Notes under the pieces: model-generated
Told to the model about the DNA's origin: nothing
What the model saw: the letters and a program-made list of their open reading frames with translations, nothing else
The model's database searches: none
Shown: piece by piece, positions 1-10,991 of the stretch
Numbering within the stretch: position 1 is the stretch's first letter
Layout of the letters: each line of letters begins with the position of its first letter
From: Mesorhizobium sophorae
Lineage (GTDB): Bacteria > Pseudomonadota > Alphaproteobacteria > Rhizobiales > Rhizobiaceae
Assembly (NCBI RefSeq): GCF_002270415.1
Contig: NZ_NNRI01000021.1
Span: forward strand, 523,625 to 587,624
DNA: 64,000 nucleotides
Direction of reading: 5' to 3'
Program-made: the position numbers and the translations under genes

Positions 1-130
1 TGAACGCCCATAGCGGCCACCTGTGCCGGCGGCTTAGTCCAACACGTTTTTAGCTCACCGTCGCGATCCACCACAGCGCGCTCTCGCCAGCCGCCTTTCT
101 GCGCGACGCCAAGCTAAAAACGCTCTGCAT
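1..130. other. unidentified flank left of the RIT element
   Basis: This 130-base stretch lies outside the left inverted repeat of the RIT element. No convincing coding frame was recognised on either strand. It does not encode the missing N-terminus of the IS110 transposase found on the other side of the RIT element, so the two flanks do not rejoin into one gene. Confidence 0.4.
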
Positions 131-179
131 AATCACGAGGTCCCCGTAATGCGGAGGAGCGCGGCCTGATTGGCGGATT
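131..179 (+). repeat. left terminal inverted repeat of RIT element (49 bp)
   Basis: This segment is the exact reverse complement of positions 3895-3943, over 49 bases as read by eye. The pair brackets three tyrosine recombinase genes and nothing else, which defines the ends of the mobile unit. Confidence 0.93.
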
Positions 180-213
180 CTCGTTGGTTTTGTCCATGTT
201 CCTCCACATTATT

Positions 214-1218
214 TCAGAGCGTATCCAGCCAGGCGAGCACGCTTGCATCGCGCTTCCAAGAAGGCTGGCCGCCGGGTATGGCTGGAACGGCGACCTTTTC
301 CAGGGCTTTCCGCTTCGTTTCCAGATTGGCCCTGGCATAGTGGTTGGTTGTATCGAGGCTCACATGGCCGAGCCAACTTCGGATGACCGTAACGTCGACG
401 CCCGCCGAGATGAGGTGCACGGCGGTGGCGTGCCGGAAGGCGTGTGGCGTTACGTGCTTGGCGCGCAGCGTCGGCATGGTTTTGGCCGCCGCCTTCACGT
501 AGGCGGCGAGCTTGAACCGGACCCCCGAGGCGCTTAGGGGCTCACCATAGCGGTTGACGAACAGCCGCTGGTCGGGCGCCCGTGGTTGCCGCTCAAGCAG
601 TTTCTTCAGCAACATCACGGTTTCCGGCCAGAGCGGGCAGATACGTTCCTTCCGGCCCTTGCCGATCAGACGCACGCAGTTCGGGCTTTCGAACCGGATT
701 GCTTCGGGGCACAGGTCGAGCGCTTCCTGTATTCGTGCGCCGCTGTTGTAGAGGAGTGAGAGCAGCGCATGATCCCGCATGCCCTCAACGGTCGAACGGT
801 CTGGCTGACCGAGGATCGCCGTCACTTCCGCCGGATCTAAATAGCTCGGTTCCGACACCGGAGCCCGCTTGATCGGTATGTTGAGGATTTCCACGCATTG
901 CGCGATCGATCCGGGATCCCTGGTTGCCACGAAGTGGAAGAAGCTGCGGATCGCGGCAAGCCGGCAATTGCGCGTGCCGATCGTACCGCCGCGTTCATGT
1001 TCGGCGTGACTGAGGAACGCAGCGACCTCGCTGGCGGCCAGATCGATCAGCGTGATCATCGCCACCTTCTTCCCAGCGCGCTGGGCGACGAATCGGAGCA
1101 ACAACCGCCAGGTGTCGCGGTATGATCGAACCGTATGGATGGACGCGTTGCGCTGCTCGACCAGCCATTCGTAGAAGAACGCGCGCATCAGGTCTGGGAA
1201 CCGATCAGCCCTGCTCAT
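214..1218 (-). CDS. tyrosine recombinase, third gene of RIT trio
   Basis: Tyrosine site-specific recombinase of about 334 residues, acting by DNA cleavage and rejoining through a catalytic tyrosine. The N-terminal half resembles the SAM-like core-binding domain. The C-terminal half has the family residues: Arg in SGARIQEA, the HAFRH box, the GHVS box and the Tyr in TTNHYAR. I chose the ATG at 1218 because it overlaps the previous stop as ATGA and has an AGGAGGTGG ribosome site just upstream. A start 30 bases earlier (1248) is possible but lies further from that site. It is the last gene of the RIT operon and is probably translationally coupled to the middle gene. Confidence 0.88.
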   Translation of the reverse strand: MSRADRFPDLMRAFFYEWLVEQRNASIHTVRSYRDTWRLLLRFVAQRAGKKVAMITLIDLAASEVAAFLSHAEHERGGTIGTRNCRLAAIRSFFHFVATRDPGSIAQCVEILNIPIKRAPVSEPSYLDPAEVTAILGQPDRSTVEGMRDHALLSLLYNSGARIQEALDLCPEAIRFESPNCVRLIGKGRKERICPLWPETVMLLKKLLERQPRAPDQRLFVNRYGEPLSASGVRFKLAAYVKAAAKTMPTLRAKHVTPHAFRHATAVHLISAGVDVTVIRSWLGHVSLDTTNHYARANLETKRKALEKVAVPAIPGGQPSWKRDASVLAWLDTL

Positions 1219-2582
1219 GACCCCACCTCCTGCCCCAGGTTGAGACATGATGCGCCAATTGCCCGGAACCGCTCATTTGCGTAATGCAGCAGGTCTTGCG
1301 TCACGGTGATGTAGACCAGGGTGGAGTTGATATCCCGATGGCCGAGGTAGGTCGCGAGGAACGGCAGGCGGTCCTGTGGATTGATGCCCGTCCGGTACCA
1401 TTCGAGGATCCTGTTCACGACCATCGAGTGGCGCAGGTCATGAACGCGGGGACCCGTTTTTCCTCGCAATGGCTTCAACCCAGCGCGGCGTATGACGTCA
1501 GCAAGCAACCAGGTGATCATTTCCGGCGTGTAATGGCCATCGCCTCGCTCGTGCCAGAACAGGCCGGAGCGCGCGTCCTGTGATCCACCGGCACGCCGTC
1601 GCGCATCGATGTAGGCCCGGAGCTCGGCTATAACGCTGTCGGGTAGCGGCAGGATCCGGGTCTTGAAGAACTTGGTCTGCCGGATGGTTATCGTACCGGC
1701 CCGCAGGTCAACGTCACCAAGATCGAGACGGGCAAGCTCGCCGCGCCGTAAGCCTGCGCAATAAGCCAGCAGCAGCATCGTGTACATGCTCAGCGGCCGA
1801 AGCGGCACCCGTGGAGACGGATAGGTACGTGCGACGTCGAGCATCCGTCGCACGTCGGCAGGCGAGTAGATATGGGGCTTTCGCCATTGCTTGGCGGCCT
1901 CCTTCCTCGGTCTCGGATCCGGTCGCCGCACAGGCATCGACGGGTCACGGTGACGAAGGATTCTCGCAAAGACGCGCTTGAGCTTTTCGCTTTCCTCCGC
2001 GTGGTCCCGCGTGACATTCGTTGCCGCCCATCGATCGATCATGGCGCTCAGAGGTTCGGTTTCCGGTCCCGGATGCAACTGCAGGAACCGGTCGAACCGC
2101 AAGAGCAACAGGGGTTGCGAAGTGTATTTGTATCCTCTGCGCCGCATCATCGCGACATGCTCGGCCATCATTTCGCCCAGCACGCTGCAGAACGGCCTGG
2201 GCTGGCGCAGTTCGGCAAGAGCCCGTTCCGGATCCCGCGACGCCAATGCCCTCCAGATCGGCATGCACTGCTTGATATTGCACTCATCGCGCAGAGCGAC
2301 GACGGGATTGTGTTCGATCGCGCCGATTTCCACCAGGCGCTCGAGGAACCGGTCAATGATGCGGGTGCGGTGCAAGAGCGTGGATGTCGCCCGGCGAATG
2401 GCTGATTCTCGTAGCCAGGCCAGCAGCACCTCCTGATTGAGCGCCTGGTGACGTTCGGTGACATCCTGGAAGCCATGCAAGACCTGTCGATAACTGGTTC
2501 GGCTTTTCATGCTGCGCAGACCAAGGCTCGCGACATATCGGTCAATGGTCGCGCGGTCGGGATCGGGCCAGCGGGCGGTCAT
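1215..2582 (-). CDS. tyrosine recombinase, middle gene of RIT trio
   Basis: Tyrosine recombinase of 455 residues, the longest of the three. Catalytic signatures are visible in the C-terminal half: Arg in AGLRRGEL, the HDLRH box, LGHRD and a Tyr in STLVYITV. The start overlaps the stop of the upstream recombinase by 4 bp (ATGA) and is preceded by GGAGGTGG. The N-terminal ~200 residues carry the core-binding region. It is encoded between its two partners, as expected if the three recombinases act together on the element ends. That cooperative role is known for the family only by inference from conserved co-occurrence. Confidence 0.88.
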   Translation of the reverse strand: MTARWPDPDRATIDRYVASLGLRSMKSRTSYRQVLHGFQDVTERHQALNQEVLLAWLRESAIRRATSTLLHRTRIIDRFLERLVEIGAIEHNPVVALRDECNIKQCMPIWRALASRDPERALAELRQPRPFCSVLGEMMAEHVAMMRRRGYKYTSQPLLLLRFDRFLQLHPGPETEPLSAMIDRWAATNVTRDHAEESEKLKRVFARILRHRDPSMPVRRPDPRPRKEAAKQWRKPHIYSPADVRRMLDVARTYPSPRVPLRPLSMYTMLLLAYCAGLRRGELARLDLGDVDLRAGTITIRQTKFFKTRILPLPDSVIAELRAYIDARRRAGGSQDARSGLFWHERGDGHYTPEMITWLLADVIRRAGLKPLRGKTGPRVHDLRHSMVVNRILEWYRTGINPQDRLPFLATYLGHRDINSTLVYITVTQDLLHYANERFRAIGASCLNLGQEVGS

Positions 2583-3736
2583 GCCGCCACCTCCATTCCC
2601 GGCACATCAAGCGCAATGGCCCTGAGGTCCTCGGTGGCGAGCTTGAGATAGGGAGCCGTCGATCCTGTCGAGCGGTGCCCCAGCACGTCGCCGATGATCT
2701 TTTGAGGCACCGCGACCCGCAGCATCTCAACCGCGCGCGCATGACGGAAGATATGGGGTCCACACTTACCAGGCGGTTGGACGCCAGCGTCACGGAGCCG
2801 CCGGCGAACAACGCTGTAAAGCTTGTCGAGCTTGCGATAGGGCGCGCGCGTGCGGATGAAGATCTCTCTGGCGTCCGTCAGGGGTCGTCCGGAACGCAGA
2901 TAGGAGAGCACCGCTTCGCCGACCGGCTCCATCAGGGGCAAGGATGTGCTGGCTCGCGTCTTGTGGTGACGAACATGGATGGCTTCCGTCCGCCAGTCGA
3001 TGTCCTCTATCCGTAGATGGCGGATCTCTCCAGACCGTAGCCCATATGTTGCAAGGAGTTGCAAAATCGCATGGTCTCGCAACCCTGCTGATGTCTTGTC
3101 CTTCTTCGCGCTCTCCAGCACGGTCACGATCTGGCTGCGGTCCAGGACCGAAGGTACTCCTTCATATGCGTAAAGCATCGGCGCAATGATGTGCCCTGAC
3201 AGGTCCGTCGTGACGCGACCTGTGGTGTGGAGATAACGCAGCAGCGAGCGAAGCCGCTCGGCTACAGCCTTCAGCGAGCAGCGCGTCAGTTTCGGCGCGC
3301 GCAAATCCATGTAACCGTCAACGTCACTGATGCTGAGGCCCGTCGATCCGTCGATGCCGTGATCGATCTGCCAGGCAAGGAAGTTCCGGGCTTCCCACAT
3401 TAATGCTGCGACGCTGGAGCAAGCCAACCCGCGTTCCTCACGCAGCCAGAGTTCGTATGCGTCGCAGATTGAAAATCGGACCTCATCGGCCACACAGGTA
3501 GGCTTGATAGCTGGCGGCCATTGGCCGTGAACAAGCCGCAGCAGCGCGTGAATTCCGGAACGCGGGACCTCGTGCCAGCGCGCGCTGGGACGTCGACCAC
3601 GCTGTTTTTCGAACAGTACGATCGCGTGCCGCAGGTATTGCTCCACCTGCAGGTCGATCACGTCAGTGATCGAAATGCCCCGCTGTCCCAGATAATCGAG
3701 AAATCCAGATGCGTAGGTGCAGTAGTTCCTCGCCAC
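2579..3736 (-). CDS. tyrosine recombinase, first gene of RIT trio (N-terminus frameshifted)
   Basis: Tyrosine recombinase, 385 residues from a GTG at 3736. Catalytic features: Arg in YGLRSGEI, HIFRHA, GHRSTGS and a Tyr in TAPYLK. The intended start is probably the ATG at 3813, which has a GAGGA site. From there the frame reads MPDSRHELIDALN, and the adjoining frame continues FLAYHISKQYSPV directly into this ORF, which implies one base missing near 3770-3776. The downstream GTG may still be used, giving a protein shortened by about 26 residues. The stop overlaps the next gene start (ATGA). Confidence 0.82.
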   Translation of the reverse strand: MARNYCTYASGFLDYLGQRGISITDVIDLQVEQYLRHAIVLFEKQRGRRPSARWHEVPRSGIHALLRLVHGQWPPAIKPTCVADEVRFSICDAYELWLREERGLACSSVAALMWEARNFLAWQIDHGIDGSTGLSISDVDGYMDLRAPKLTRCSLKAVAERLRSLLRYLHTTGRVTTDLSGHIIAPMLYAYEGVPSVLDRSQIVTVLESAKKDKTSAGLRDHAILQLLATYGLRSGEIRHLRIEDIDWRTEAIHVRHHKTRASTSLPLMEPVGEAVLSYLRSGRPLTDAREIFIRTRAPYRKLDKLYSVVRRRLRDAGVQPPGKCGPHIFRHARAVEMLRVAVPQKIIGDVLGHRSTGSTAPYLKLATEDLRAIALDVPGMEVAA

Positions 3737-3894
3737 GACCGGGCTGTATTGCTTACTGATATGATAAGCGAGGAATTGAGTGCGTCGATTAGTTCGTGAC
3801 GGCTATCCGGCATTGTCGGGTCCTCTGTTGGTCGATTGACCCGCAGAGGTTCGGCACAGAATAATGCAAAGCAAGCCGATCAGAAATCGGCGAA

Positions 3895-3943
3895 AATCCG
3901 CCAATCAGGCCGCGCTCCTCCGCATTACGGGGACCTCGTGATT
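3895..3943 (-). repeat. right terminal inverted repeat of RIT element (49 bp)
   Basis: This is the exact reverse complement of 131-179. It lies about 80 bases upstream of the probable native start of the first recombinase (3813), so any promoter for the trio would lie in or next to this repeat. Confidence 0.93.
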
Positions 3944-3944
3944 A

Positions 3945-4737
3945 GTGAAACGCGGCAAGACAGATGCGGCCGACGCTGAAGCGATCAGCGAGAAGGTGAC
4001 CCGCAAGACCATGCGCTTCGTTCAGATCAAATCGGCCGAACAGCAGGCTGCCGCGATGGTGTTGAAGGCGCGTGGGCTTCTGGTCCGCCAGCAAACCCAG
4101 GCAATCAATGCTCTTCGTGCGCATCTGTCGGAATTGTGCATCGTCGCCGGTATAGGTACGGCGAAGATTGCTGGCCTGATCGAGATCGTGCGCGACGAGA
4201 CCGACGCCCGCCTGCCGAAGGCGGCTCGCTTGGCCCTGTCGGCCCTCGCCGATCAGATCGAGGCGCTGAAGGAGCAGGTCGACAAGATCGAGCGGGAAAT
4301 CATTGCCGAGGCGAAACGAGACGAGGATATGCGACGACTGGCTACGATACCGGGTGTTGGCGCCATCACGGCTGCAACCATCAAGGCGCTTGTTTCGGAT
4401 CCCGGCGGGTTCAAATCCGGGCGTCACTTCGCCGCCTGGTTGGGATTGACGCCGAATCCCATTCCAGCGGAGGCAAAGAGCGGCTGGGAGGAATATCGAA
4501 GATGGGCAATCCGGAGCTTCGCTCTCTGCTGGTGCTCGGTGCAACTTCTGTTTTGCGACACGCGCGGGGCAACGTCAAAGCGCCCAAATGGCTGAGCTCG
4601 CTTCTGGCGCGCCGGCCTTTTAAGGTCGTGGCCGTCGCGCTCGCCAACAAGATGGCGCGCGGATCATCTGGGCGCTTCTGACCAAAGGAGGGACATACCG
4701 GGGTCTTGAAGCGGCAAACAGCACAGCGAACGCTTGA
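3945..4737 (+). pseudogene. IS110-family transposase remnant
   Basis: The reading starts inside the DEDD-type domain at KRGKTDAADAEAI, so the N-terminal third is missing at the RIT boundary. The C-terminal IS116/IS110/IS902 region (TIPGVGAITAATI ... FAAWLGL) follows. The frame then breaks near 4455: the first frame ends at 4595, while another frame reads on as GGKERLGGISKMGNPELRSL. A second shift near 4660 is needed to reach the ending WALLTKGGTY at 4737. Missing N-terminus and two frameshifts make it non-functional. Confidence 0.82.
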
Positions 4738-4943
4738 GCCGAAAGACAACCCGAACGAACTGACCGGCGCGGTAGCCGGCAGAGGTGAGGTGCACGAAAC
4801 AGACGATGATTCCATGGGACGAAATCCCGAGGCGAGAGAGGCCGCGTGACTCAATGCGCTCACAGCGCGTTCGTTGATCAGCCCCTCGTATCGCGGACTT
4901 CATCGGGGCCAGCGGTCCTGAACCGCGCTGAAAGGCCGGACAT

Positions 4944-5695
4944 ATGACCGCACCGTACCCGTGTGATCGGCCTTCGATGCGCTTTGTGCCGCCGAAATCG
5001 ACTGATCAGCTGGCGGTCCAGGCCGTTCATCGCATTCGTCGGCGTCTGGTCGCCGATCGAGTTCGGCTTGTGAACCAGATTCGCGGCCTTCTTTCCGAGC
5101 ACGGGATCGTCATTCCCCGCGATATCTCGCAGCTGCGGCGCGGCCTCGCCGTCATCGTGGGGAATGATGATGACGGACTCAGCGAGATGGTCCGGTCGCT
5201 GACGAGGGAGCTGCAGACGGAATTGGCCGAGCTCGACGATCGCATTGCAATTTATGATCGGCGGATACGGGAAATCTTCCGCACCAGCGAGCAGTGCCAA
5301 CGGCTTGGGAAGATCGAAGGCATCGGCCCCGTGACGGCAACCGCCTTGATCGCTGCCGTAGGCGATAGAACCTGCTTCAAAAATGGCCGTCAGTTCGCGG
5401 CCTGGCTTGGCCGGTACCCAAACAACGATCCAGCGGAGGGCGAGCCCGGCTATTCGGCATCAGCAAGCGGGGCGATCGCTATCTGCGCACATTGATGATC
5501 CATGGGGCTCGTGCTGCGCTTGGCAAAGCAGCCGGCAAGCAGGATCCACGAAGCCTCTGGCTCAGTAAGCTGCGGCAAAGACGACACCCCAACGTCGCGG
5601 CTGTCGCGCTCGCCAACAAGAATGCGAGGGTCGTGTGGGCCATCCTCTCGGGTGGCACATTCTACGAGCCCGCACAGTCGGTGAAAGCAGCTTGA
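4944..5695 (+). pseudogene. second IS110-family transposase remnant
   Basis: A different IS110-family transposase, about half identical in style to the preceding one. Recognisable blocks are RPSMRFVPPKSTDQLAVQ, IEGIGPVTATALIAAVGD and RQFAAWLG. The N-terminal acidic domain is missing or scrambled before 4970. The frame breaks near 5460: the first frame ends at 5495, and the native C-terminus (GDRYLRTLMIHGARAAL ... ALANKNARVVWAI) continues in another frame to 5695. It is a decayed insertion-sequence gene. Confidence 0.8.
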
Positions 5696-5974
5696 GGGCG
5701 AAGCGGCAAACGAAAGGAAAACAACAGAAGGAGGTCTCACCCCGGCAATTGCAGCAAAATGCCAGGAGATGGTGAAACGGTCATCCCGTCGCTTCCCGAA
5801 CCTGGTGTGTGGACCGGCTTGGCTTCGGCCAATGTCTAGGGGCCGATGAGGTGGAAGCGCGCGAAAATCCATCGGGGCTCGCGGCGAAGACGTTGTCCAG
5901 CCGCATGAGGAAGCCGGATATACGTCAGCAGTTGTGACCGACGATCTTGATCCAGCCTACCTGTTGCAATCGGG
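5696..5974. other. IS debris without recognisable gene
   Basis: This stretch joins the end of the second IS110 remnant to the truncated IS1380 copy. Short open frames exist on both strands, but none matched a family I recognise. It probably holds the non-coding tail of the IS110 element and an unidentified fragment. Confidence 0.4.
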
Positions 5975-6517
5975 CGGAGACGAAGCTGCTGGCCGCCGTG
6001 CGCGGCGTCAAACGTATCGTCGATGTCAAGCACGATGCCGCAACGAGGCTCAGTAAAGGTCGACCATCGCCCGGCCCATGGCGACCAGTTCCCGCACGCC
6101 AGGCAGGTTCTCCAGCCGGCACATCGTCGATTGAGAGGCCAGATCCCGACCCGAAGGCAGCGCATCCTGGGCCATCTTGAAGATCGGATCGCAGCGCAGC
6201 CGGTTGGCGTCGTTGCCATCCTCGTAGCCGGCGGCAATCATCTTCATGCGAAAGCCGATCATATCGGCCACGCTATGGATGACCTGGTCCGGGCAGCGCG
6301 GATCATCGATGCAGCGCGCCAGACGCTCGGCGACACGCAGCCGCTTTTCCACCTCGGCCAGAGCCAGAACCCCACTGTTGGACGACAGCATGCCGCCGTC
6401 GAAACGGGCGATCACGGACTTGCCACCGACAGATGACAAACCGGCCAGCGGCAGCGTAAGATCATTCATGGCGGGTGCGGTCTCCGGGAAATGGTTCGGA
6501 TCGGCTTCGACAACCAA
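5975..6517 (-). pseudogene. IS1380-family transposase, truncated copy 1
   Basis: The N-terminal part of an IS1380-type DDE transposase reads MNDLTLPLAGLSSVGGKSV ... NLPGVRELVAMGRAMVDLY from about 6475 and stops at 6050. A short diverged piece carrying LDIDDTFDAAHGGQQL follows to about 5975, after which homology to the second copy at 13810-15198 is lost. About 300 residues of the C-terminal part are therefore missing. The portion from 6082 rightward appears identical to the second copy; the part to the left is clearly diverged. Confidence 0.8.
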
Positions 6518-6563
6518 ATCCTACGTCATTTCAACGGCTTGCACCACATCCGCCAACCCCCCC

Positions 6564-8489
<1,926 letters not shown>

Positions 8490-8649
8490 TGAATTTTCCG
8501 GGCTAGGACGCGCGCTGCTGATACAGCTCTTCACCCGCTTACTTCGACTTGCAGGCCGGCTGGGCTCAACGTTCCAGCATAGCTTGTGGACGCCGCGTCC
8601 TGATCCTGTGGACGCCGGCGTCCTTCGTGGGCCTGGAACAATAGCGGGA

Positions 8650-9912
8650 TCACCCCGGACGTTCGAAGCGATCGATCGCGAACGGCTGGCCAGCTTGTTG
8701 ATTTCCTCTCAGCAGTTCCAACATGATCTCCGCCGAGGCCGCGGCCAAGCTCAGTCCGCAATGGCCGTGGCCCGCCGAGTAGAATATCCCCTTCGCTCTT
8801 GCAGATCGTGAGATAATCGGTACTGAATCCGGTGTCGAAGGGCGAAGGCCTGACCAAGGCTGACCACCATGAGTGCGCAAGCCCGGAAAAGTGCGTATTG
8901 CTATTTTTTCGATGCGATCGAAATAGGCTTGTTTCGGCTCGGAATTTAGACCCGCAAACACGGCCCACCCACCCACCCTAAGACCTCTTAAAAGGCTCGT
9001 CGCAGCGATTCCTCGGTCAGCGAGGATGAGCGGATGGTTCAGTTCTAGACCAGAGGCCGGGTAGGTGTAGTTGTAACCACCTTCTGCCTCAATTGGAAGG
9101 TGGTCGCCAATTTGACGGGCAAGCAAGGGTGTGTGCGCGCCACATGCAATCACAACCTTATCGAAGTTGAACGCCTTCCCCTCGCCCTTAACGGTGATCG
9201 TGTGCTCTGCTGGATGTATCGCTTCCACGTTTGCACGCCGATATTCGACGCCGCTGCCAATCGCAGCTTGAAACAGGTCCGTCACCACATCATACGGATC
9301 GGTCACTGCACCCCAGTCATCAGACAAGATGGCGCCCGCAAACTCGCGAGAAAGGGATGGCTCAAGTTCGGCGAGATCGCGCCGGTCGGCAATAACTGTG
9401 TAGCTGTGGCCCCGTTCGAGTTTCGCGCGCCAGTTCGGGATGGCGTTTTCTAAAGAATGCCTCGACTCATAAAGATAGAGCGCAGGCGCATGCCGAACCA
9501 TGTTCCCGAGTCCGGCTTCCGCGAGCAACGCTTTGGTGGAAGGCAGTGCCTTGGCGCTAAGCAGCGTCAGCGCTTCGGTCGCCCTTTTGTAGGCCTTTTG
9601 CCGACCACTGAGGTAGAAGCGATACAGCCAAGGCGCTAGCCTAGGAGCATAGAATGGATCGATCTTCAACGGAGCATTTGGGGCGGCCAGCATGCGGATT
9701 GCGGTTCCTAGAATGCCGGGATTGCTGATCGGAAATATCTCCGATCCCGCAATATGTCCTGCATTCCCGAAGGATGGTCCGGTTCTTCCGGGAGCGTCGC
9801 GATCGATAAGTGTTACGACAAAGCCTCGCCTGGACAGCAAAAACGCTAATGCAACCCCGACGATGCCAGCGCCAACGACTCCAACCGCGCGGGCCTCCGT
9901 GCTATTTTCCAT
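8650..9912 (-). CDS. FAD-dependent D-amino-acid dehydrogenase/oxidase (DadA-like)
   Basis: 420-residue DAO-fold flavoprotein. The N-terminal dinucleotide-binding motif GVVGAGIVGVALAFLL lies at about residues 12-27, followed by an acidic residue in TLIDRDAPG. The C-terminal FAD-contacting block is FYSAGHGHCGLSLAAAS. Family members oxidise amines or amino acids (D-amino acids, opines, glycine derivatives) and pass electrons to the membrane or to oxygen. It is full length. The start has a weak ribosome site. It lies downstream of a GntR gene on the same strand with a 107-bp gap and may be controlled by it. The substrate cannot be read from sequence. An opine-oxidase-like role is inferred from the neighbouring NifA-type operon. 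Confidence 0.87.
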   Translation of the reverse strand: MENSTEARAVGVVGAGIVGVALAFLLSRRGFVVTLIDRDAPGRTGPSFGNAGHIAGSEIFPISNPGILGTAIRMLAAPNAPLKIDPFYAPRLAPWLYRFYLSGRQKAYKRATEALTLLSAKALPSTKALLAEAGLGNMVRHAPALYLYESRHSLENAIPNWRAKLERGHSYTVIADRRDLAELEPSLSREFAGAILSDDWGAVTDPYDVVTDLFQAAIGSGVEYRRANVEAIHPAEHTITVKGEGKAFNFDKVVIACGAHTPLLARQIGDHLPIEAEGGYNYTYPASGLELNHPLILADRGIAATSLLRGLRVGGWAVFAGLNSEPKQAYFDRIEKIAIRTFPGLRTHGGQPWSGLRPSTPDSVPIISRSARAKGIFYSAGHGHCGLSLAAASAEIMLELLRGNQQAGQPFAIDRFERPG

Positions 9913-10019
9913 GAAAGTCCCTCAAGCTCGCCGATCAAAGATCGCGCCGTTGTCGATCGAAGTGGGCATAAATCGACATTCGGTCGACAGTCAAGTGACA
10001 AGCTTGAACAGGGCTCCCA

Positions 10020-10757
10020 TTAGGAGGCGATTCTCATTTTCGAGGTGATGCTCCGCTCCATGTATTCCAGGAAGTCTCCCTTGAACTGCCTCGCATGTTC
10101 GTGGGCAAGGCGTTCGGCCTCGTCTGCATCTTGAATGAGGATGGCTTCGACCATTTCTCGATGATGCTGGTTCAGGCGCTCTACTGTGGAACCTAGGCTC
10201 TTGAAGAGGAATTCACTGTGAAAGTAGAGCATCCGTCGCCCTTCCTCCAGGATTCGCTTATAAAATCCCGCATAATACTGGTTGCGGCCCGCCTGCGCGA
10301 TCCGGATATGAAAATCGTAGTTACCTTCGATCATAGGCAACCAGTCGCCGGTATCGAAACTGAGCATCGCCTTCCTCTCGTATACCACAAGTGTAGCTTC
10401 GATTTCCTCTACGTCCCGCTGAGAGCGACAAATGGCAGCTGACCGATGAGTAGCGCGTTGCAGAAGATCCAAAGCATCCAGGAATTCGGGCACGCTCCGG
10501 AAATCGAGAGGAGCTACGATCGTGCTGCGGTTCTGAAGCGTAACGACCAAACCCTCACTGGCAAGGCGCACCAGGGCCTCTCGAATAGGGGACCGCGAAA
10601 GTTGGAAGCGTTTTCCCAACCCTACCTCGTCCAATGGGGCGCTGGGCGGCAGCACCATGCTCAGAATATTGTGACGAAGCTCGGCATAGACCCGGGTACT
10701 TCCGGTTTCTCGGGGAACCCTGGTCTCTTGCGTCGCTGCTGCTTTTTTTACTGGCAT
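10020..10757 (-). CDS. GntR-family transcriptional regulator (FadR/FCD subfamily), paralogue 1
   Basis: 245 residues. An N-terminal winged helix-turn-helix (LDEVGLGKRFQLSRSPIREALVRLASEGLV, about residues 43-72) is followed by an all-helical FCD effector domain containing the metal-binding-type histidines (FHIRIAQAGRN, HHREMVEAI). FCD regulators usually respond to small organic acids or amino acids and repress adjacent catabolic genes. The protein is a close paralogue of the regulator at 23425-24171, and the two bracket the cluster. It lies upstream of, and on the same strand as, the FAD oxidase gene, suggesting autoregulated control of that gene. Confidence 0.9.
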   Translation of the reverse strand: MPVKKAAATQETRVPRETGSTRVYAELRHNILSMVLPPSAPLDEVGLGKRFQLSRSPIREALVRLASEGLVVTLQNRSTIVAPLDFRSVPEFLDALDLLQRATHRSAAICRSQRDVEEIEATLVVYERKAMLSFDTGDWLPMIEGNYDFHIRIAQAGRNQYYAGFYKRILEEGRRMLYFHSEFLFKSLGSTVERLNQHHREMVEAILIQDADEAERLAHEHARQFKGDFLEYMERSITSKMRIAS

Positions 10758-10991
10758 TAGTCGTCCGTATCCTCGCTCCAGATTAGCATGATCGGCCAGA
10801 CCATCCGAGGTGCCTAAACGGCTTCGCTCAACGGCGGATTAGGCTACTATTAACCCAGAACGGTCAAGGTCGACAACCTGCATACAACATTGTGCAACGC
10901 CGACCTAGAGATTGTCTCCATAGCGTTTACGCCGAAGAAGAAAAACGGAGGGCCGTGGCCGTGCCGTCGGCCCTACCTTATTTGCCAAAAC
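10758..10991. other. intergenic region upstream of GntR paralogue 1
   Basis: No gene was recognised. The stretch includes TGCATACAACATTGTGCA at about 10878-10895, a partly symmetric sequence of the TTGTnnACAA kind often bound by FCD-type GntR proteins. This is only a candidate operator. The region ends at the inverted repeat of an IS6-type element. Confidence 0.35.

Larger units (their letters stand above)
131..3943 (-). mobile_element. RIT element (recombinase-in-trio)
   Basis: The unit is 3.8 kb long, with three different tyrosine recombinases transcribed in the same direction. The genes overlap by 4 bp (ATGA) at both junctions, and the whole is enclosed by perfect 49-bp inverted repeats. 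This is the known architecture of RIT elements (RitA-RitB-RitC). The right repeat abuts a decayed IS110 transposase at 3945. The left flank does not carry the other half of that gene, so the insertion site was rearranged later or the transposase was already broken. No obvious target duplication is visible. Confidence 0.9.
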
